A program made the translations under genes and the position numbers. The notes under the pieces are model-generated. The model did not search any database, was not told the origin of the DNA, and saw nothing but the letters and a program-made list of their open reading frames with translations. 64,000 nucleotides of DNA from Myxococcales bacterium (GTDB taxonomy: Bacteria > Myxococcota_A > Polyangia > Polyangiales > Polyangiaceae), in assembly GCA_004193285.1 (NCBI GenBank), contig SECP01000006.1:62001-126000 (forward strand), read 5' to 3'. This document shows positions 49,822-57,706 of the stretch, one piece after another (the first letter of the stretch is position 1; the number at the start of each line of letters is the position of its first letter).

Positions 49822-50855
49822 TGCCCGAGCTCTGGTTCTGGCTGCTCGCGGCGATGCTCGCCGTCTACGCGGTGCTGGACGGCTTCGACTTCGGGGTCGG
49901 CATGCTGCACTTCGTGGTCGCCAAGACGCAGGCGGAGCGCGACACGCTGCTCCGCAGCATCGGGCCGGTGTGGGACGGCAACGAGGTGTGGCTCGTCGCG
50001 GCCGGAGGCACGTTGTTCGCGGCCTTTCCCGCCCTGTACGCGACCGCTTTTTCCGGATTTTATCTGCCGCTGATGATTGTCTTGTGGCTGTTGTTTTTCC
50101 GCGCCCTCGGCATCGAGCTCCGTCACCAGCTGCAGAGCCCGCTCTGGCGCCACGCGTGGGACGTCGCGTTCAGCGGTTCGAGCCTGCTGCTGGCGGTGTT
50201 CTTCGGCGCCGCCCTCGGCAACCTGGTGCGCGGCCTGCCGCTCAACGAGCGGGGGGAGTTCTTCGAACCGTTGTGGACGGACTTTCGCGTCGGTGAAGTG
50301 ACGGGCATCCTGGACTGGTACACGGTGCTCGTGGGCGTCACTGCCACCGTCGCGCTCGCCCTGCACGGCGCGCTGTGGCTCTCGCTCAAGACGGCGGACG
50401 AGCTGCAGGCCCGCGCGGAGCTCGTCGCCCGGCGCGCTTGGCCCCTGCTTTTAGCCCTCACTGTCGTCACCACCATCGCAAGCTCGGTGGTGCAGCCGCA
50501 CCTGCTCCGGAATCTGTCACGGTACCCGGTCGGCCTCGCGCTGCCCGTGCTCGCCCTCGGGGGCTTGCTCGCGGCGCGCGCGTTCCTCGGGCGCATGCCT
50601 CTACGTGCCTTCTTCGGTTCGGGCGCCTTCGTGCTCGGGCTGATCGGCTGTGCAGCGCTCGCCATTTTCCCGAATGCGCTACCCGCCCGCATCCCGGGCC
50701 GAGAGCTGACGCTCCAAGCAGCGGCTGCGGCGACGCCGACGCTGACGACCATGCTCGCCTGGTGGCTGCCTGGCATGCTCATCGCCGGCGCCTACTCGTT
50801 CGTCATCTACACGCGGCTCCCCCGGACCTTTCACCCGGGCAAGGACGAGCACTGA
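49821..50855 (+). CDS. cydB: Cytochrome bd-type quinol oxidase subunit II
   Basis: Partner of CydA, structural and not heme-liganding. The 344-aa product has the CydB features PELWFWLLAAMLAVYAVLDGFDFGVGMLH, WDGNEVWLVAAGGTLFAAFPALYA, and about nine helices. Start ATG 49821 has AGGAG upstream and shares one base with the cydA TGA; an equally possible GTG at 49818 overlaps by 4 bp. A GC hairpin without a T-run follows at 50856-50872. Confidence 0.94.
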   Translation: MPELWFWLLAAMLAVYAVLDGFDFGVGMLHFVVAKTQAERDTLLRSIGPVWDGNEVWLVAAGGTLFAAFPALYATAFSGFYLPLMIVLWLLFFRALGIELRHQLQSPLWRHAWDVAFSGSSLLLAVFFGAALGNLVRGLPLNERGEFFEPLWTDFRVGEVTGILDWYTVLVGVTATVALALHGALWLSLKTADELQARAELVARRAWPLLLALTVVTTIASSVVQPHLLRNLSRYPVGLALPVLALGGLLAARAFLGRMPLRAFFGSGAFVLGLIGCAALAIFPNALPARIPGRELTLQAAAAATPTLTTMLAWWLPGMLIAGAYSFVIYTRLPRTFHPGKDEH

Positions 50856-50872
50856 GGGCGGGCTGGCCGCCC
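50856..50872 (+). terminator. Weak hairpin after cydB
   Basis: Six-bp GGGCGG/CCGCCC stem with a 5-nt loop directly after the cydB stop, no U-tract. It could be a transcript end or simply GC-rich folding. Confidence 0.3.
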
Positions 50873-50882
50873 GTGAAGAGCA

Positions 50883-50910
50883 TTGACGCGGGGACCCTTT
50901 AGACTATATC
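50883..50910 (+). promoter_or_regulatory. Candidate promoter of ahpCD
   Basis: TTGACG (50883-50888) and TATATC (50905-50910) with a 16-bp spacer, 73 bp before the ahpC start; AT-rich against a GC-rich background. The -10 lies in the left half of an inverted repeat. Confidence 0.5.
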
Positions 50911-50928
50911 TAAGCCTAGATTAAGTCT
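50901..50928 (+). promoter_or_regulatory. Palindromic operator before ahpCD
   Basis: Dyad symmetry AGACT-ATCTA-AGCC-TAGAT-AGTCT, where two bases separate each arm pair and the arms match in 10 of 12 positions. It overlaps the -10. The arrangement fits an OxyR/LysR-type or other peroxide-sensing regulator; which one cannot be told. Confidence 0.5.
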
Positions 50929-50982
50929 GAGGCCGCCCCCTTTGGTGCGGAAGCAGATGAAATAACACGAGGATTTCCCATC

Positions 50983-51534
50983 ATGATCGTCCCCGGCAGC
51001 AAGCTCCCCGAGTTCAAGACCGTCGCCAACGTGAGCATCGAGAAGGGCAAAGAGTTCGAAGACATCTCGTCGACGAGCTACCCCGGCAAGTGGCTGGTCA
51101 TCTACACCTACCCGAAGGACTTCACCTTCGTTTGCCCGACCGAGATCGTCGAGTTCGACAAGAAGCTCGGCGCGTTCGCGGATCGCGACGCGGTCGTCCT
51201 CGGCGGTTCGACGGACAACGAGCACTCCCACCTCGCCTGGCGCAAGGACCACGCGGATCTGCGCGGCCTCAAGCACCCGCTCCTGTTCTTCAGCCCCGCG
51301 CTCGCGACCGCGCTCGGCATCCTCCACCCCACCGCGGGCGTCGCGCTCCGCGCCACCATCATCGTGGATCCGGACGGCATCGTCCGTTACGCCACCGCGA
51401 ACGACCTCAGCGTCGGCCGCAACGTGGACGAGGTGCTGCGCGTTCTGGACGGCCTCCAGACGGACGAGCTCTGCGCCTGCAACTGGAAGAAGGGCGAGGA
51501 GACTCTCTCCGAGCAGCTCAAGAAGGTTGGCTGA
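50983..51534 (+). CDS. ahpC: Alkyl hydroperoxide reductase C (peroxiredoxin)
   Basis: Two-Cys peroxiredoxin reducing peroxides. The 183-aa product has the peroxidatic Cys at residue 51 in FTFVCPTE, the following GGSTDNEHSHLAWRKDH, and the resolving Cys near the C-terminus in LCACNWKKGEE. Pairing with AhpD downstream recalls the mycobacterial system, where AhpD with a lipoamide dehydrogenase recycles AhpC. GAGGA ribosome-binding site before ATG 50983. Confidence 0.96.
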   Translation: MIVPGSKLPEFKTVANVSIEKGKEFEDISSTSYPGKWLVIYTYPKDFTFVCPTEIVEFDKKLGAFADRDAVVLGGSTDNEHSHLAWRKDHADLRGLKHPLLFFSPALATALGILHPTAGVALRATIIVDPDGIVRYATANDLSVGRNVDEVLRVLDGLQTDELCACNWKKGEETLSEQLKKVG

Positions 51535-52055
51535 TGGAGCAGACGGCCAAGCTGGCTGAAGGCTTTCCGGACGTCGCGAAGGACATCCGCATCAACCTTC
51601 AAAACGTGCTGCAAACCGGGACGCTCACCGCGGACCAGGTTTGGGGCACGGCCATCGCTTGCGCGCACGCCGCTCGTAACGACGCGCTCAAGCAAGCGAT
51701 CGAGGCAGACGCACGCTCCGCGGGCATCGGCGATGGAGTCGTGGCAGACGCCAAGGCCGCCGCCGTGCTGATGGGCATGAACAACGTCATCTACCGCTTC
51801 AAGCACGTCGTCGGCAAAGAGGACTACGAGAAGAAGCCGATTCGGCTTCGGATGCAGCGCCTCGCCCAGGTCACCAGCAACAAGACGGACTTCGAGCTGT
51901 TTTGCCTGGCCGTCAGCGCCATCAACAACTGTCAAAACTGCATGGCCGCCCACGAAGCTGCGGTCATCAAGCAGGGTTTGACGGAAGACCACGTTTGGGA
52001 CTCCGTGCGTATCGCCGCGACCATCCATGCCGCCGCGTTCGCCGCCGAGGTCTGA
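51534..52055 (+). CDS. ahpD: Alkyl hydroperoxidase AhpD
   Basis: A CxxC thioredoxin-fold-like adaptor that feeds electrons to AhpC. The 173-aa product contains SAINNCQNCMAAHEAAV, the conserved Cys-x-x-Cys...His motif, and AhpD-type helices (IACAHAARNDALKQAI; DSVRIAATIHAAAFAAEV). Its ATG shares one base with the ahpC stop, so the two are coupled. Confidence 0.95.
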   Translation: MEQTAKLAEGFPDVAKDIRINLQNVLQTGTLTADQVWGTAIACAHAARNDALKQAIEADARSAGIGDGVVADAKAAAVLMGMNNVIYRFKHVVGKEDYEKKPIRLRMQRLAQVTSNKTDFELFCLAVSAINNCQNCMAAHEAAVIKQGLTEDHVWDSVRIAATIHAAAFAAEV

Positions 52056-52101
52056 AGCGGTCTTCTCTAGCTCGCGAGCTCCTGAGCTCGCCTTCTGAAC
52101 G

Positions 52102-52139
52102 GAGCCTGCCGGCGAAAGCTTGCAGGCTCTTTCTCTTTC
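52102..52139 (+). terminator. Intrinsic terminator of ahpCD
   Basis: Eight-bp perfect stem GAGCCTGC/GCAGGCTC (52102-52109, 52122-52129), 12-nt loop, followed by TTTCTCTTT. The clearest intrinsic terminator in the window. Confidence 0.8.
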
Positions 52140-52223
52140 ACGACCCGCGCCTCTGCGCGCGGCCGCGAGCGTGCCGCACGCTTCGGATTGTCGACGTTCG
52201 CGCGACGACGTATGGAGGTGCTC

Positions 52224-53225
52224 ATGCACCGCCATTTCGGCTCCCTGGGCGCAATCTTGCTGGCAGTGGCGAGCGGCGCCTGTTCCGCTTCCAGCCCTGA
52301 AGCCGCCGACTCCACCTCTACAGGGGGCGGCGGACGCGCGGGCATCAGTGGCCCGGTGCTCCAGGTGCCGATGGGCGGCACTGCTTCCGGCGACGTGGAC
52401 GGGTGGCCCTCTTCGGCCTGTGCGAGCGCGCCGCTGGACGCGGTCACCGGTCAGTACTGCCAAGGCACCGCCTACGACCCTGGAACGCACACCGGCACGC
52501 TGACCAATTCGACTGGCTGCGGCACCACCCTGTGGGGAGTGGCGCGGGACTTCGTCGGTTACCAGCAAGTCGCAACGCAGCCGGCAGGGGAGCCGCATCC
52601 AGATTTCGGATCGCACTACTGCTGCGGCAACCCGCGCAATACGGTGCTGACGGCGCTCGGAGCGGACGACAAACCCGTCTACAACCCGGCCAATGTCGCG
52701 GGCGACTACGCGATGGGCATCGGGCTGACGGGGGCGGCTGCCTTCGAGCAGTGGTACCGCGACGTCCCCGGCGTGAACCTCACGTCCCTGGTCGGCTTTC
52801 ACCTCACGCCCGGGGCAGATGGCGTGACGCGCCAGTTCGCATCCAAGCTCTATTTCCCGGTCGACGGCGTCGGCTTCGGCAATTTCGATGACCACGGCGA
52901 AGACGGCAAAAGCCACAACTTCGGGTTCACCACCGAGCTCCACACGAAGTTCGAGTACAAGGGCGGCGAGGTCTTCAGCTTCGAGGGGGACGACGACCTG
53001 TGGGTCTTCATCGACAAGAAGCTGGTCATCGACCTCGGCGGTATCCACTCCGCGACGCAAGGCGAGGTCAAGCTGGACGAGCTCGCGCCCATGGCCGGTC
53101 TTACCCTCGGGCAGGTGTACAGCTTGGACCTGTTCAACGCGGAGCGGCACCCGGGCGGCTCGAATTTCAAGATCACGACGTCGATGACGTTCGTGGATTG
53201 CGGCGTGAATCCCGTCGTCAAGTGA
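52224..53225 (+). CDS. Fibro-slime domain lipoprotein
   Basis: A 333-aa protein: lipoprotein signal (LGAILLAVASGACSAS), short Gly-rich linker, then a fibro-slime (PA14-like) domain: DFVGYQ, HPDFGSHYCCGNPRN, FEQWYRDVPGVN, GFGNFDDHGEDGKSHNFGFTTELHTKF, FSFEGDDDLWVFIDKKLVIDLGGIHSATQGEVKLDEL, and LDLFNAERHPGGSNFKITTS, a complete domain with Asp-rich metal sites. Named from Dictyostelium prespore proteins; carbohydrate-binding surface role inferred. Start ATG 52224 is supported by GGAGGTG at 52214. Confidence 0.9.
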   Translation: MHRHFGSLGAILLAVASGACSASSPEAADSTSTGGGGRAGISGPVLQVPMGGTASGDVDGWPSSACASAPLDAVTGQYCQGTAYDPGTHTGTLTNSTGCGTTLWGVARDFVGYQQVATQPAGEPHPDFGSHYCCGNPRNTVLTALGADDKPVYNPANVAGDYAMGIGLTGAAAFEQWYRDVPGVNLTSLVGFHLTPGADGVTRQFASKLYFPVDGVGFGNFDDHGEDGKSHNFGFTTELHTKFEYKGGEVFSFEGDDDLWVFIDKKLVIDLGGIHSATQGEVKLDELAPMAGLTLGQVYSLDLFNAERHPGGSNFKITTSMTFVDCGVNPVVK

Positions 53226-53268
53226 CGGCGGTTGCGAGCCAGCACGTAACCGCACTACCGTCGCGACC

Positions 53269-53532
53269 ATGGCCTTGAGCGATGATTTTGCTGCGGCGCA
53301 AGCGAAGGTGAAGACCCTGTCCAAGACGCCGGACGCCTCCGAGCTGCTCGAGCTGTACGCCCTCTTCAAGCAAGGCACGGTGGGGGACGTGACCGGCGAG
53401 CGCCCGGGTATGCTGGATTTCAAGGGCCGCGCCAAATACGACGCGTGGGCAGCCAAGCGCGGCGGCAGCAAAGACAGCTCGATGCAGAGCTACGTGGCGC
53501 TCGTCGAGAAGCTAGCGACCAAGTACGGCTGA
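53269..53532 (+). CDS. Acyl-CoA-binding protein (ACBP)
   Basis: An 87-aa four-helix protein, full ACBP length: FAAAQAKVKTLSKTPDASELLELYALFKQGTVGDVTGERPGMLDFKGRAKYDAWAAKRGGSKDSSMQSYVALVEKLATKYG contains the family Tyr in LELYALFKQ, KGRAKYDAW (Lys and Tyr/Trp acyl-CoA contacts), and Lys/Tyr at the end. ACBPs buffer long-chain acyl-CoA and are common in eukaryotes, patchy in bacteria, and seen in several Myxococcota (recalled). Confidence 0.94.
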   Translation: MALSDDFAAAQAKVKTLSKTPDASELLELYALFKQGTVGDVTGERPGMLDFKGRAKYDAWAAKRGGSKDSSMQSYVALVEKLATKYG

Positions 53533-53537
53533 CGCGC

Positions 53538-54449
53538 TCAAAGGTGGCGCTTCCGTCCAGGAGCGGGCGCCCCGAGGAGCGCGGTGAACGCGGCCACCGC
53601 GCGAGGTGTGGCTAGTTGCCCAGGACCGCGCTCTACCACCAAGACCTCGCGGCGCGGAGTCGGGTGGGTGAGCGGTACCGCGACCAAGTCGGGGTCCGCG
53701 GGCGAGGCGTAGCCCTCGGGAAGTAGGGTCATGGCCAAACCGGCGCGCACGGTTTCGCGCAGCGCTTCTGCGGAGGCGAGCGTGAGGCGAATGCGCGGGG
53801 TAAAGCCGGCTCGACCGCACGCCTCGTGCACGAGGTCCGACAAAAACGTGCCGTCGGGGACCAGGAGCAGCTCGCGCTCTGCCAGCTCCTTCAACCGCAG
53901 CTTCTTGGCTCGCGCGAGCGGGTCCGACCGCCGCATCAGCGCGACGAGCGGCTCCTCGAACAGCACCTTCACGGACAGCCCGCGCAGCGCGGAGCGCGGG
54001 GCGCCCGCGAGGAGCCCCACGTCCGCTCGGCCCGAGGCGACCGCGCGCGCGATGCTCTCCGCCGCCAGGGTACGCACGCTCGGCTTGACGCTCGGGTGCT
54101 CGCGCGAGAGGCGCGCGAGGGCCGCCGGCAGGAGGGTCGCGCTCAGGCTTTGAATCGCGGCGATCCGCAGGCTGCCGCTCGTCTGCCCGCGCAGCGCGCT
54201 CAGGTCGTCCTTGAGCGCAGTGACGGCGGAGAGCGCCTGACGCGCCCGCGCGGCGACGAGCTCACCCGCGTCCGTGAGCGAGAGTGGGGAGCGGGCCTTG
54301 CGAACGAGGAGCCGCTCCCCCAGCTCCGCCTCCAGCCGCGCGAGCGCATGGGAAAGGGTCGGCTGAGCGGCGTGTACCCGCTGCGCCGCCCCGGTGACGC
54401 TCTTCGCCTCGACCACGGCGAGGAAGTACTCCAGGTCCCTCAGGTCCAT
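53538..54449 (-). CDS. LysR-family transcriptional regulator
   Basis: A 303-aa LTTR: N-terminal winged HTH (LRDLEYFLAVVEAKSVTGAAQRVHAAQPTLSHALARLEAELGERLLVR), coiled linker, then an effector-binding domain (GSLRIAAIQSLSATLLPAALARLSREHPSVKPSV; GRADVGLLAGAP; LVALMRRSDPLA; GLAMTLLPEGYA). The start at 54449 (MDLRDL...) is the usual LTTR edge; an upstream ATG at 54488 would overlap the operator. It is divergent from the methyltransferase gene; regulation of that gene is likely. Confidence 0.93.
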   Translation of the reverse strand: MDLRDLEYFLAVVEAKSVTGAAQRVHAAQPTLSHALARLEAELGERLLVRKARSPLSLTDAGELVAARARQALSAVTALKDDLSALRGQTSGSLRIAAIQSLSATLLPAALARLSREHPSVKPSVRTLAAESIARAVASGRADVGLLAGAPRSALRGLSVKVLFEEPLVALMRRSDPLARAKKLRLKELAERELLLVPDGTFLSDLVHEACGRAGFTPRIRLTLASAEALRETVRAGLAMTLLPEGYASPADPDLVAVPLTHPTPRREVLVVERGPGQLATPRAVAAFTALLGAPAPGRKRHL

Positions 54450-54460
54450 CGATTCATGGA

Positions 54461-54488
54461 TTGAATGATAATCATCTAAAGCTATCAT
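54461..54488 (+). promoter_or_regulatory. Operator/promoter between LysR and methyltransferase genes
   Basis: ATGATA (54465-54470) and TATCAT (54483-54488) form an inverted repeat with a 12-bp gap, and ATGAT-A-ATCAT (54465-54475) is a perfect inner palindrome. A sigma-70-like promoter, TTGAAT (54461-54466) with 16 bp to TATCAT (54483-54488), overlaps it. LTTRs bind inverted repeats of this size and often overlap their target's -10. Confidence 0.5.
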
Positions 54489-54523
54489 TGTACACGATGG
54501 TTGGAGCGGCTCAGAGTGAGCTC

Positions 54524-55297
54524 ATGAAAACCGCTGCAGCGCCTGCTCAAGCTTGGAACGCGAGCCACTACGACGAAAAAGCCGCATTCGTGCCGCGCCT
54601 CGGCGCGGACCTCGTAGCGCTGCTCGGGGCCCAACCCGGCGAGCGAGTGCTGGACCTGGGCTGCGGCAGCGGGGACCTGACTCACGGGCTCACCCAGAGC
54701 GGCGCGGCCGTCGTGGGGGTGGACGCATCGCCCGAGATGATCGAGCAAGCGCGCGCCAAGTACCCGGAGCTCGAGCTCTCCGTGGTGGACGGCCAGGAGC
54801 TACCGTACGACGCCGCGTTCGACGCCGTTTTCTCCAACGCGGCCTTGCATTGGATGCCCCGCGCGGATGCGGTCGCGGCGGGCGTATTCCGCGCCCTTCG
54901 CCCCGGTGGGCGCTTCGTGGCGGAGTTTGGCGGCGCGCGCAACGTGCAAACCGTCACCGGCGCGCTGGCAGCGGAGCTGGCCGCGCGGGGTCTGCAAGCT
55001 CATCGCTTGCCGACCTGGTACTTTCCCACCGTTGGCGAGTACGCGCGGGTGCTGGAGGACGCCGGGCTGTTCGTGGAAAGCGCCGAGTGGTTCGAGCGCC
55101 CGACCATGCTCGCAGGCGAGCGCGGTCTTTCGGACTGGCTGGAGCTGTTCTGTTTGCCCCTCCTCCGCGCCCTGGGGCCCGAGCGGGATGCCGTCGTGGC
55201 CGGCGCGGAGGCGCGTTGCCGAAGCCGCCTCTACCGGGACGGAAGCTGGTGGCTGGACTACGCCCGCCTGCGGGTGGCGGCCAGGAAGGCGTGTTAA
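54524..55297 (+). CDS. SAM-dependent class I methyltransferase
   Basis: A 257-aa methyltransferase of the UbiE/TAM (trans-aconitate-like) type: ERVLDLGCGSGDLTHGL (motif I), VVGVDASPEMIEQARAKYPE (acidic strand 2), LPYDAAFDAVFSNAALHWMPRADAVAAGVFRALRPGGRFVAEFGG (motifs IV-VI). Substrate unknown, probably a small molecule. Start is uncertain: ATG 54524 (MKTAAAP), ATG 54497 or TTG 54461; 54497 and 54461 overlap the operator. Divergent from the LysR gene. Confidence 0.9.
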   Translation: MKTAAAPAQAWNASHYDEKAAFVPRLGADLVALLGAQPGERVLDLGCGSGDLTHGLTQSGAAVVGVDASPEMIEQARAKYPELELSVVDGQELPYDAAFDAVFSNAALHWMPRADAVAAGVFRALRPGGRFVAEFGGARNVQTVTGALAAELAARGLQAHRLPTWYFPTVGEYARVLEDAGLFVESAEWFERPTMLAGERGLSDWLELFCLPLLRALGPERDAVVAGAEARCRSRLYRDGSWWLDYARLRVAARKAC

Positions 55298-55338
55298 AGT
55301 GAAGGCTTGCCGCAGCGTTTCGAAACGGACGTGACCCG

Positions 55339-55953
55339 ATGAGCCGTGGTTGGTGGACCGTAGGGCGCCTGCGGGGCGCGCCCATTCGGCTGCACTGGTC
55401 GCTGCCGCTGGGGGCGCTGCTCTGGAGCGGCTTCAGCTTCGCCCCTGCATTCTGGGGTGCGTTCACGCTACTCATCCTCGTCCACGAGCTCGGCCACGCG
55501 CTGCTCGTCCTGCGCTACGGCCTCGGCCTCTCGGAGATCGCGGTGCACGGCGCAGGGGGCTACTGCCGTCACGAGCGGTCCGGCTCGCGCTACGAGGAGT
55601 CCGCGGTCGCGTGGGGCGGCGTGCTGGCTCAGCTCGCGCTCTTGGTCGTCGTTCAGCTCTTGGCGCTCGCGCTGGGGCCGCCCCGCAACATCCACGCCTC
55701 GCAAGCCCTGCACGTCCTCACCACCACGAACCTGCTGCTCATCGCCATCAACTTGATCCCGCTGGAGCCGCTGGACGGCGCCAAGGCATGGCCGCTCCTG
55801 GGCATGCTGCTTTCGGGGTCCCGGCGTCGAACGGTTGCGGACGAGCTACGTGATCTGTCCCGGGTCCCCACTCAGTCCGAGACGCCGGACGAGCGCACGG
55901 ACCGCCTCGTGCGCGAGCTGATCGCTCGCACCACGCAGTCCAAAAGGCCCTGA
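55339..55953 (+). CDS. Site-2 protease-like M50 metallopeptidase
   Basis: A 204-aa integral membrane protease of the S2P family: TLLILVHELGHALLVLRYG supplies the zinc HELGH, and NLLLIAINLIPLEPLDGAKAW is the second conserved block with the Asp ligand (NxxPxxxLDG). Three or four membrane helices; no PDZ or CBS domain. Such compact members cleave anti-sigma factors or other membrane substrates; here no anti-sigma gene is directly adjacent. ATG 55339 follows the methyltransferase gene by 41 bp. Confidence 0.92.
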   Translation: MSRGWWTVGRLRGAPIRLHWSLPLGALLWSGFSFAPAFWGAFTLLILVHELGHALLVLRYGLGLSEIAVHGAGGYCRHERSGSRYEESAVAWGGVLAQLALLVVVQLLALALGPPRNIHASQALHVLTTTNLLLIAINLIPLEPLDGAKAWPLLGMLLSGSRRRTVADELRDLSRVPTQSETPDERTDRLVRELIARTTQSKRP

Positions 55954-55958
55954 AGCGA

Positions 55959-56600
55959 TCAAGCTTTGGGGCGCTGGACCTCGGCGGCCAGGATCTTGTC
56001 GAGCCGATACTGCCTGACCTGGCCGGTGTCGACGTCCACGCCGTCTACTCGCGTCTCGTGGCGATCCATCATGACGGATGCGATGCGGATCACGCGCTTG
56101 CTCTCCACGTGGCTGCTGTCCACGTAGGTGATGCGCACCGGCTGCTGCTCGAACCAGGCTCGCTCCAGCGCCGCCCGCACCTTTTTTTCGCTCGGCAGCG
56201 CCGGCACCCCATGAAACGAGAGCTCTTTGAGCCGCGCCAACAGCTCCCGCTGGGCCGAGGTCGAGAGGGCCGCGCGCACCTTGTCCAAGCCGGACTGCAG
56301 GGTCTCGCTGAAGGGCATGAGCCGCATGTCGATCGCGAACTTTCCGAGCGCCAAGAGCAGCGCCGCCTCGCGCGCGGTGAAGTTGACGGGCGGCAGGCTG
56401 TAGCTGCGGTCCAGCGCGTACCCTCCGCCGGGGCCCGATTCGGCCGCGACCGGTAGCGAGGCGACGCGCAGGGCGTCCAGATCACGGTAGATGGTGCGCA
56501 TCGTCACCCCGAAGCGCTCCGCCAGCGCTTCGGCGGTGACCCCGGTCCGCCGGCCGCGCAGGTACTCCGCCAGGGCGAAAAGCCGTTCGGTTCTGTGCAT
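55959..56600 (-). CDS. WYL-domain (YafY-type) transcriptional regulator
   Basis: A 213-aa regulator: N-terminal HTH_11 (TERLFALAEYLRGRRTGVTAEALAERFGVTMRTIYRDLDALRV), then a WYL-type ligand domain with LPSEKKVRAALERAWFEQQPVRITYVDSSHVESKRVIRI and a YafY-like ESGPGGGYALDRSYSLPPVNFTAREAALLLALG in between. The start at 56600 has AGGGAT nine bases upstream; 56609 and 56708 are further options. It is divergent from the alpha/beta hydrolase gene, 52 bp away, and probably regulates it. Confidence 0.92.
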   Translation of the reverse strand: MHRTERLFALAEYLRGRRTGVTAEALAERFGVTMRTIYRDLDALRVASLPVAAESGPGGGYALDRSYSLPPVNFTAREAALLLALGKFAIDMRLMPFSETLQSGLDKVRAALSTSAQRELLARLKELSFHGVPALPSEKKVRAALERAWFEQQPVRITYVDSSHVESKRVIRIASVMMDRHETRVDGVDVDTGQVRQYRLDKILAAEVQRPKA

Positions 56601-56652
56601 CTGGATCATCCCTGACATACCGCTGACAGGCCACCTTGGGAAGGTCTTGGGC

Positions 56653-57699
56653 ATGAACGCCCACCTTGCCAGTCGATGCAGCGAGCCGGAGCCGACGCGG
56701 CTCCGCATCCCGGAGGCCGCCTGGACGCGGCTTCGGTCTCACCTAGGTCAGCCGGGGGTCACCCAGCAAGTCTGGGACGCGAGCTTTGCGTATGGCGTGT
56801 CGTGCGACGAGCTCGCGGAGCTCATCGACTACTGGCGAGACGAGCTCGAGCTGCCAGCGCGACTGCTCGAGCTCCCGTGCTTCGACGCCCACGCGGCCGG
56901 ACAGCACCTGCGTTTCGTCTCTGCCCGGTCCGCGCGGCCCGCAGCGCTGCCGCTGCTGCTCTTGCACGGGTACTCTGGGTCTCTCTTCGAGCTGGGCGCG
57001 CTCGCGCCCGCGCTGAACGATGCCGGATACGACGTCGTGAGCCCGGCGCTGCCCGGGTTCGGCTCCGCGGAGGCTTCGGCCACCGCCTTCGCGGAAGCGT
57101 GTGCCGAGCTGATGCGCGGTCTCGGCTATGAGCGCTACGCCGTCCACGGCAGCGATCTCGGCGCCAGCTTGGCCCTCGAGCTAGCGGCGGTAGATGGCGC
57201 GCACGTCGCGGCATTGCACGTGAGCCACGTGCCGGCCTACCCCGGACGCGATCCGATGGAAGTCGCATCGCTCACGGCGGAGGAGAAGTCGCGCTTGGCG
57301 CGCCTCAGCGAGCTTCACGAGCTGCTGCACTTTCATTTGCCGGAGTCGCCGGTGGAGGAGCTAGCGTTCGCGGTTTCGCGCTTGGACGACGCCGACCTCG
57401 CGAGCCCCCGGCTGCGCGAGGACTTGCTCACCAGCCTGACGTTCACCTGCGCTTTCGGGAGCTCGAGCGGCCGCGCCGCACTCTACCGCGCGAGCGGCCT
57501 GACTCCGGCGTCGCCCAGTAGCGTGCCGACCGCGGTGGAGGAGCGGCCGCTCGGTGCGCCGAGCTTGCGTCGATTCGCGGAGCGCCAGCGACGCATCGTC
57601 GAATGGCGGGAGCATGACTCTGGTGGCCCCGCTCCCGGCTTCGAGGACCCTGAAGGCTTGCTGCAGGCGCTCACGCGTTTCGGTGAGCGCCTGCGCTAG
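56653..57699 (+). CDS. Epoxide-hydrolase-like alpha/beta hydrolase
   Basis: A 348-aa protein with the epoxide hydrolase N-terminal (EHN) element (TRLRSHLGQPGV, SFAYGVSCDELAELIDYWRDEL) and an alpha/beta hydrolase core: LLLLHGYSGSLFELGALAPAL (oxyanion HG), YAVHGSDLGASLALEL with nucleophile Asp in the place of QGGDWG. At the C-terminus the expected GGHFAALEEPE motif reads GGPAPGFEDPE, so the catalytic His is not where it should be. Either activity is lost or another His serves. The WYL regulator is divergent. Confidence 0.85.
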   Translation: MNAHLASRCSEPEPTRLRIPEAAWTRLRSHLGQPGVTQQVWDASFAYGVSCDELAELIDYWRDELELPARLLELPCFDAHAAGQHLRFVSARSARPAALPLLLLHGYSGSLFELGALAPALNDAGYDVVSPALPGFGSAEASATAFAEACAELMRGLGYERYAVHGSDLGASLALELAAVDGAHVAALHVSHVPAYPGRDPMEVASLTAEEKSRLARLSELHELLHFHLPESPVEELAFAVSRLDDADLASPRLREDLLTSLTFTCAFGSSSGRAALYRASGLTPASPSSVPTAVEERPLGAPSLRRFAERQRRIVEWREHDSGGPAPGFEDPEGLLQALTRFGERLR

Positions 57700-57706
57700 G
57701 CGAGCT

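Noticed and set aside
51387..53471. 694-codon minus-strand frame over ahpCD and the fibro-slime gene
   Set aside because: Crosses a strong intrinsic terminator and three certain genes on the opposite strand; no motif.
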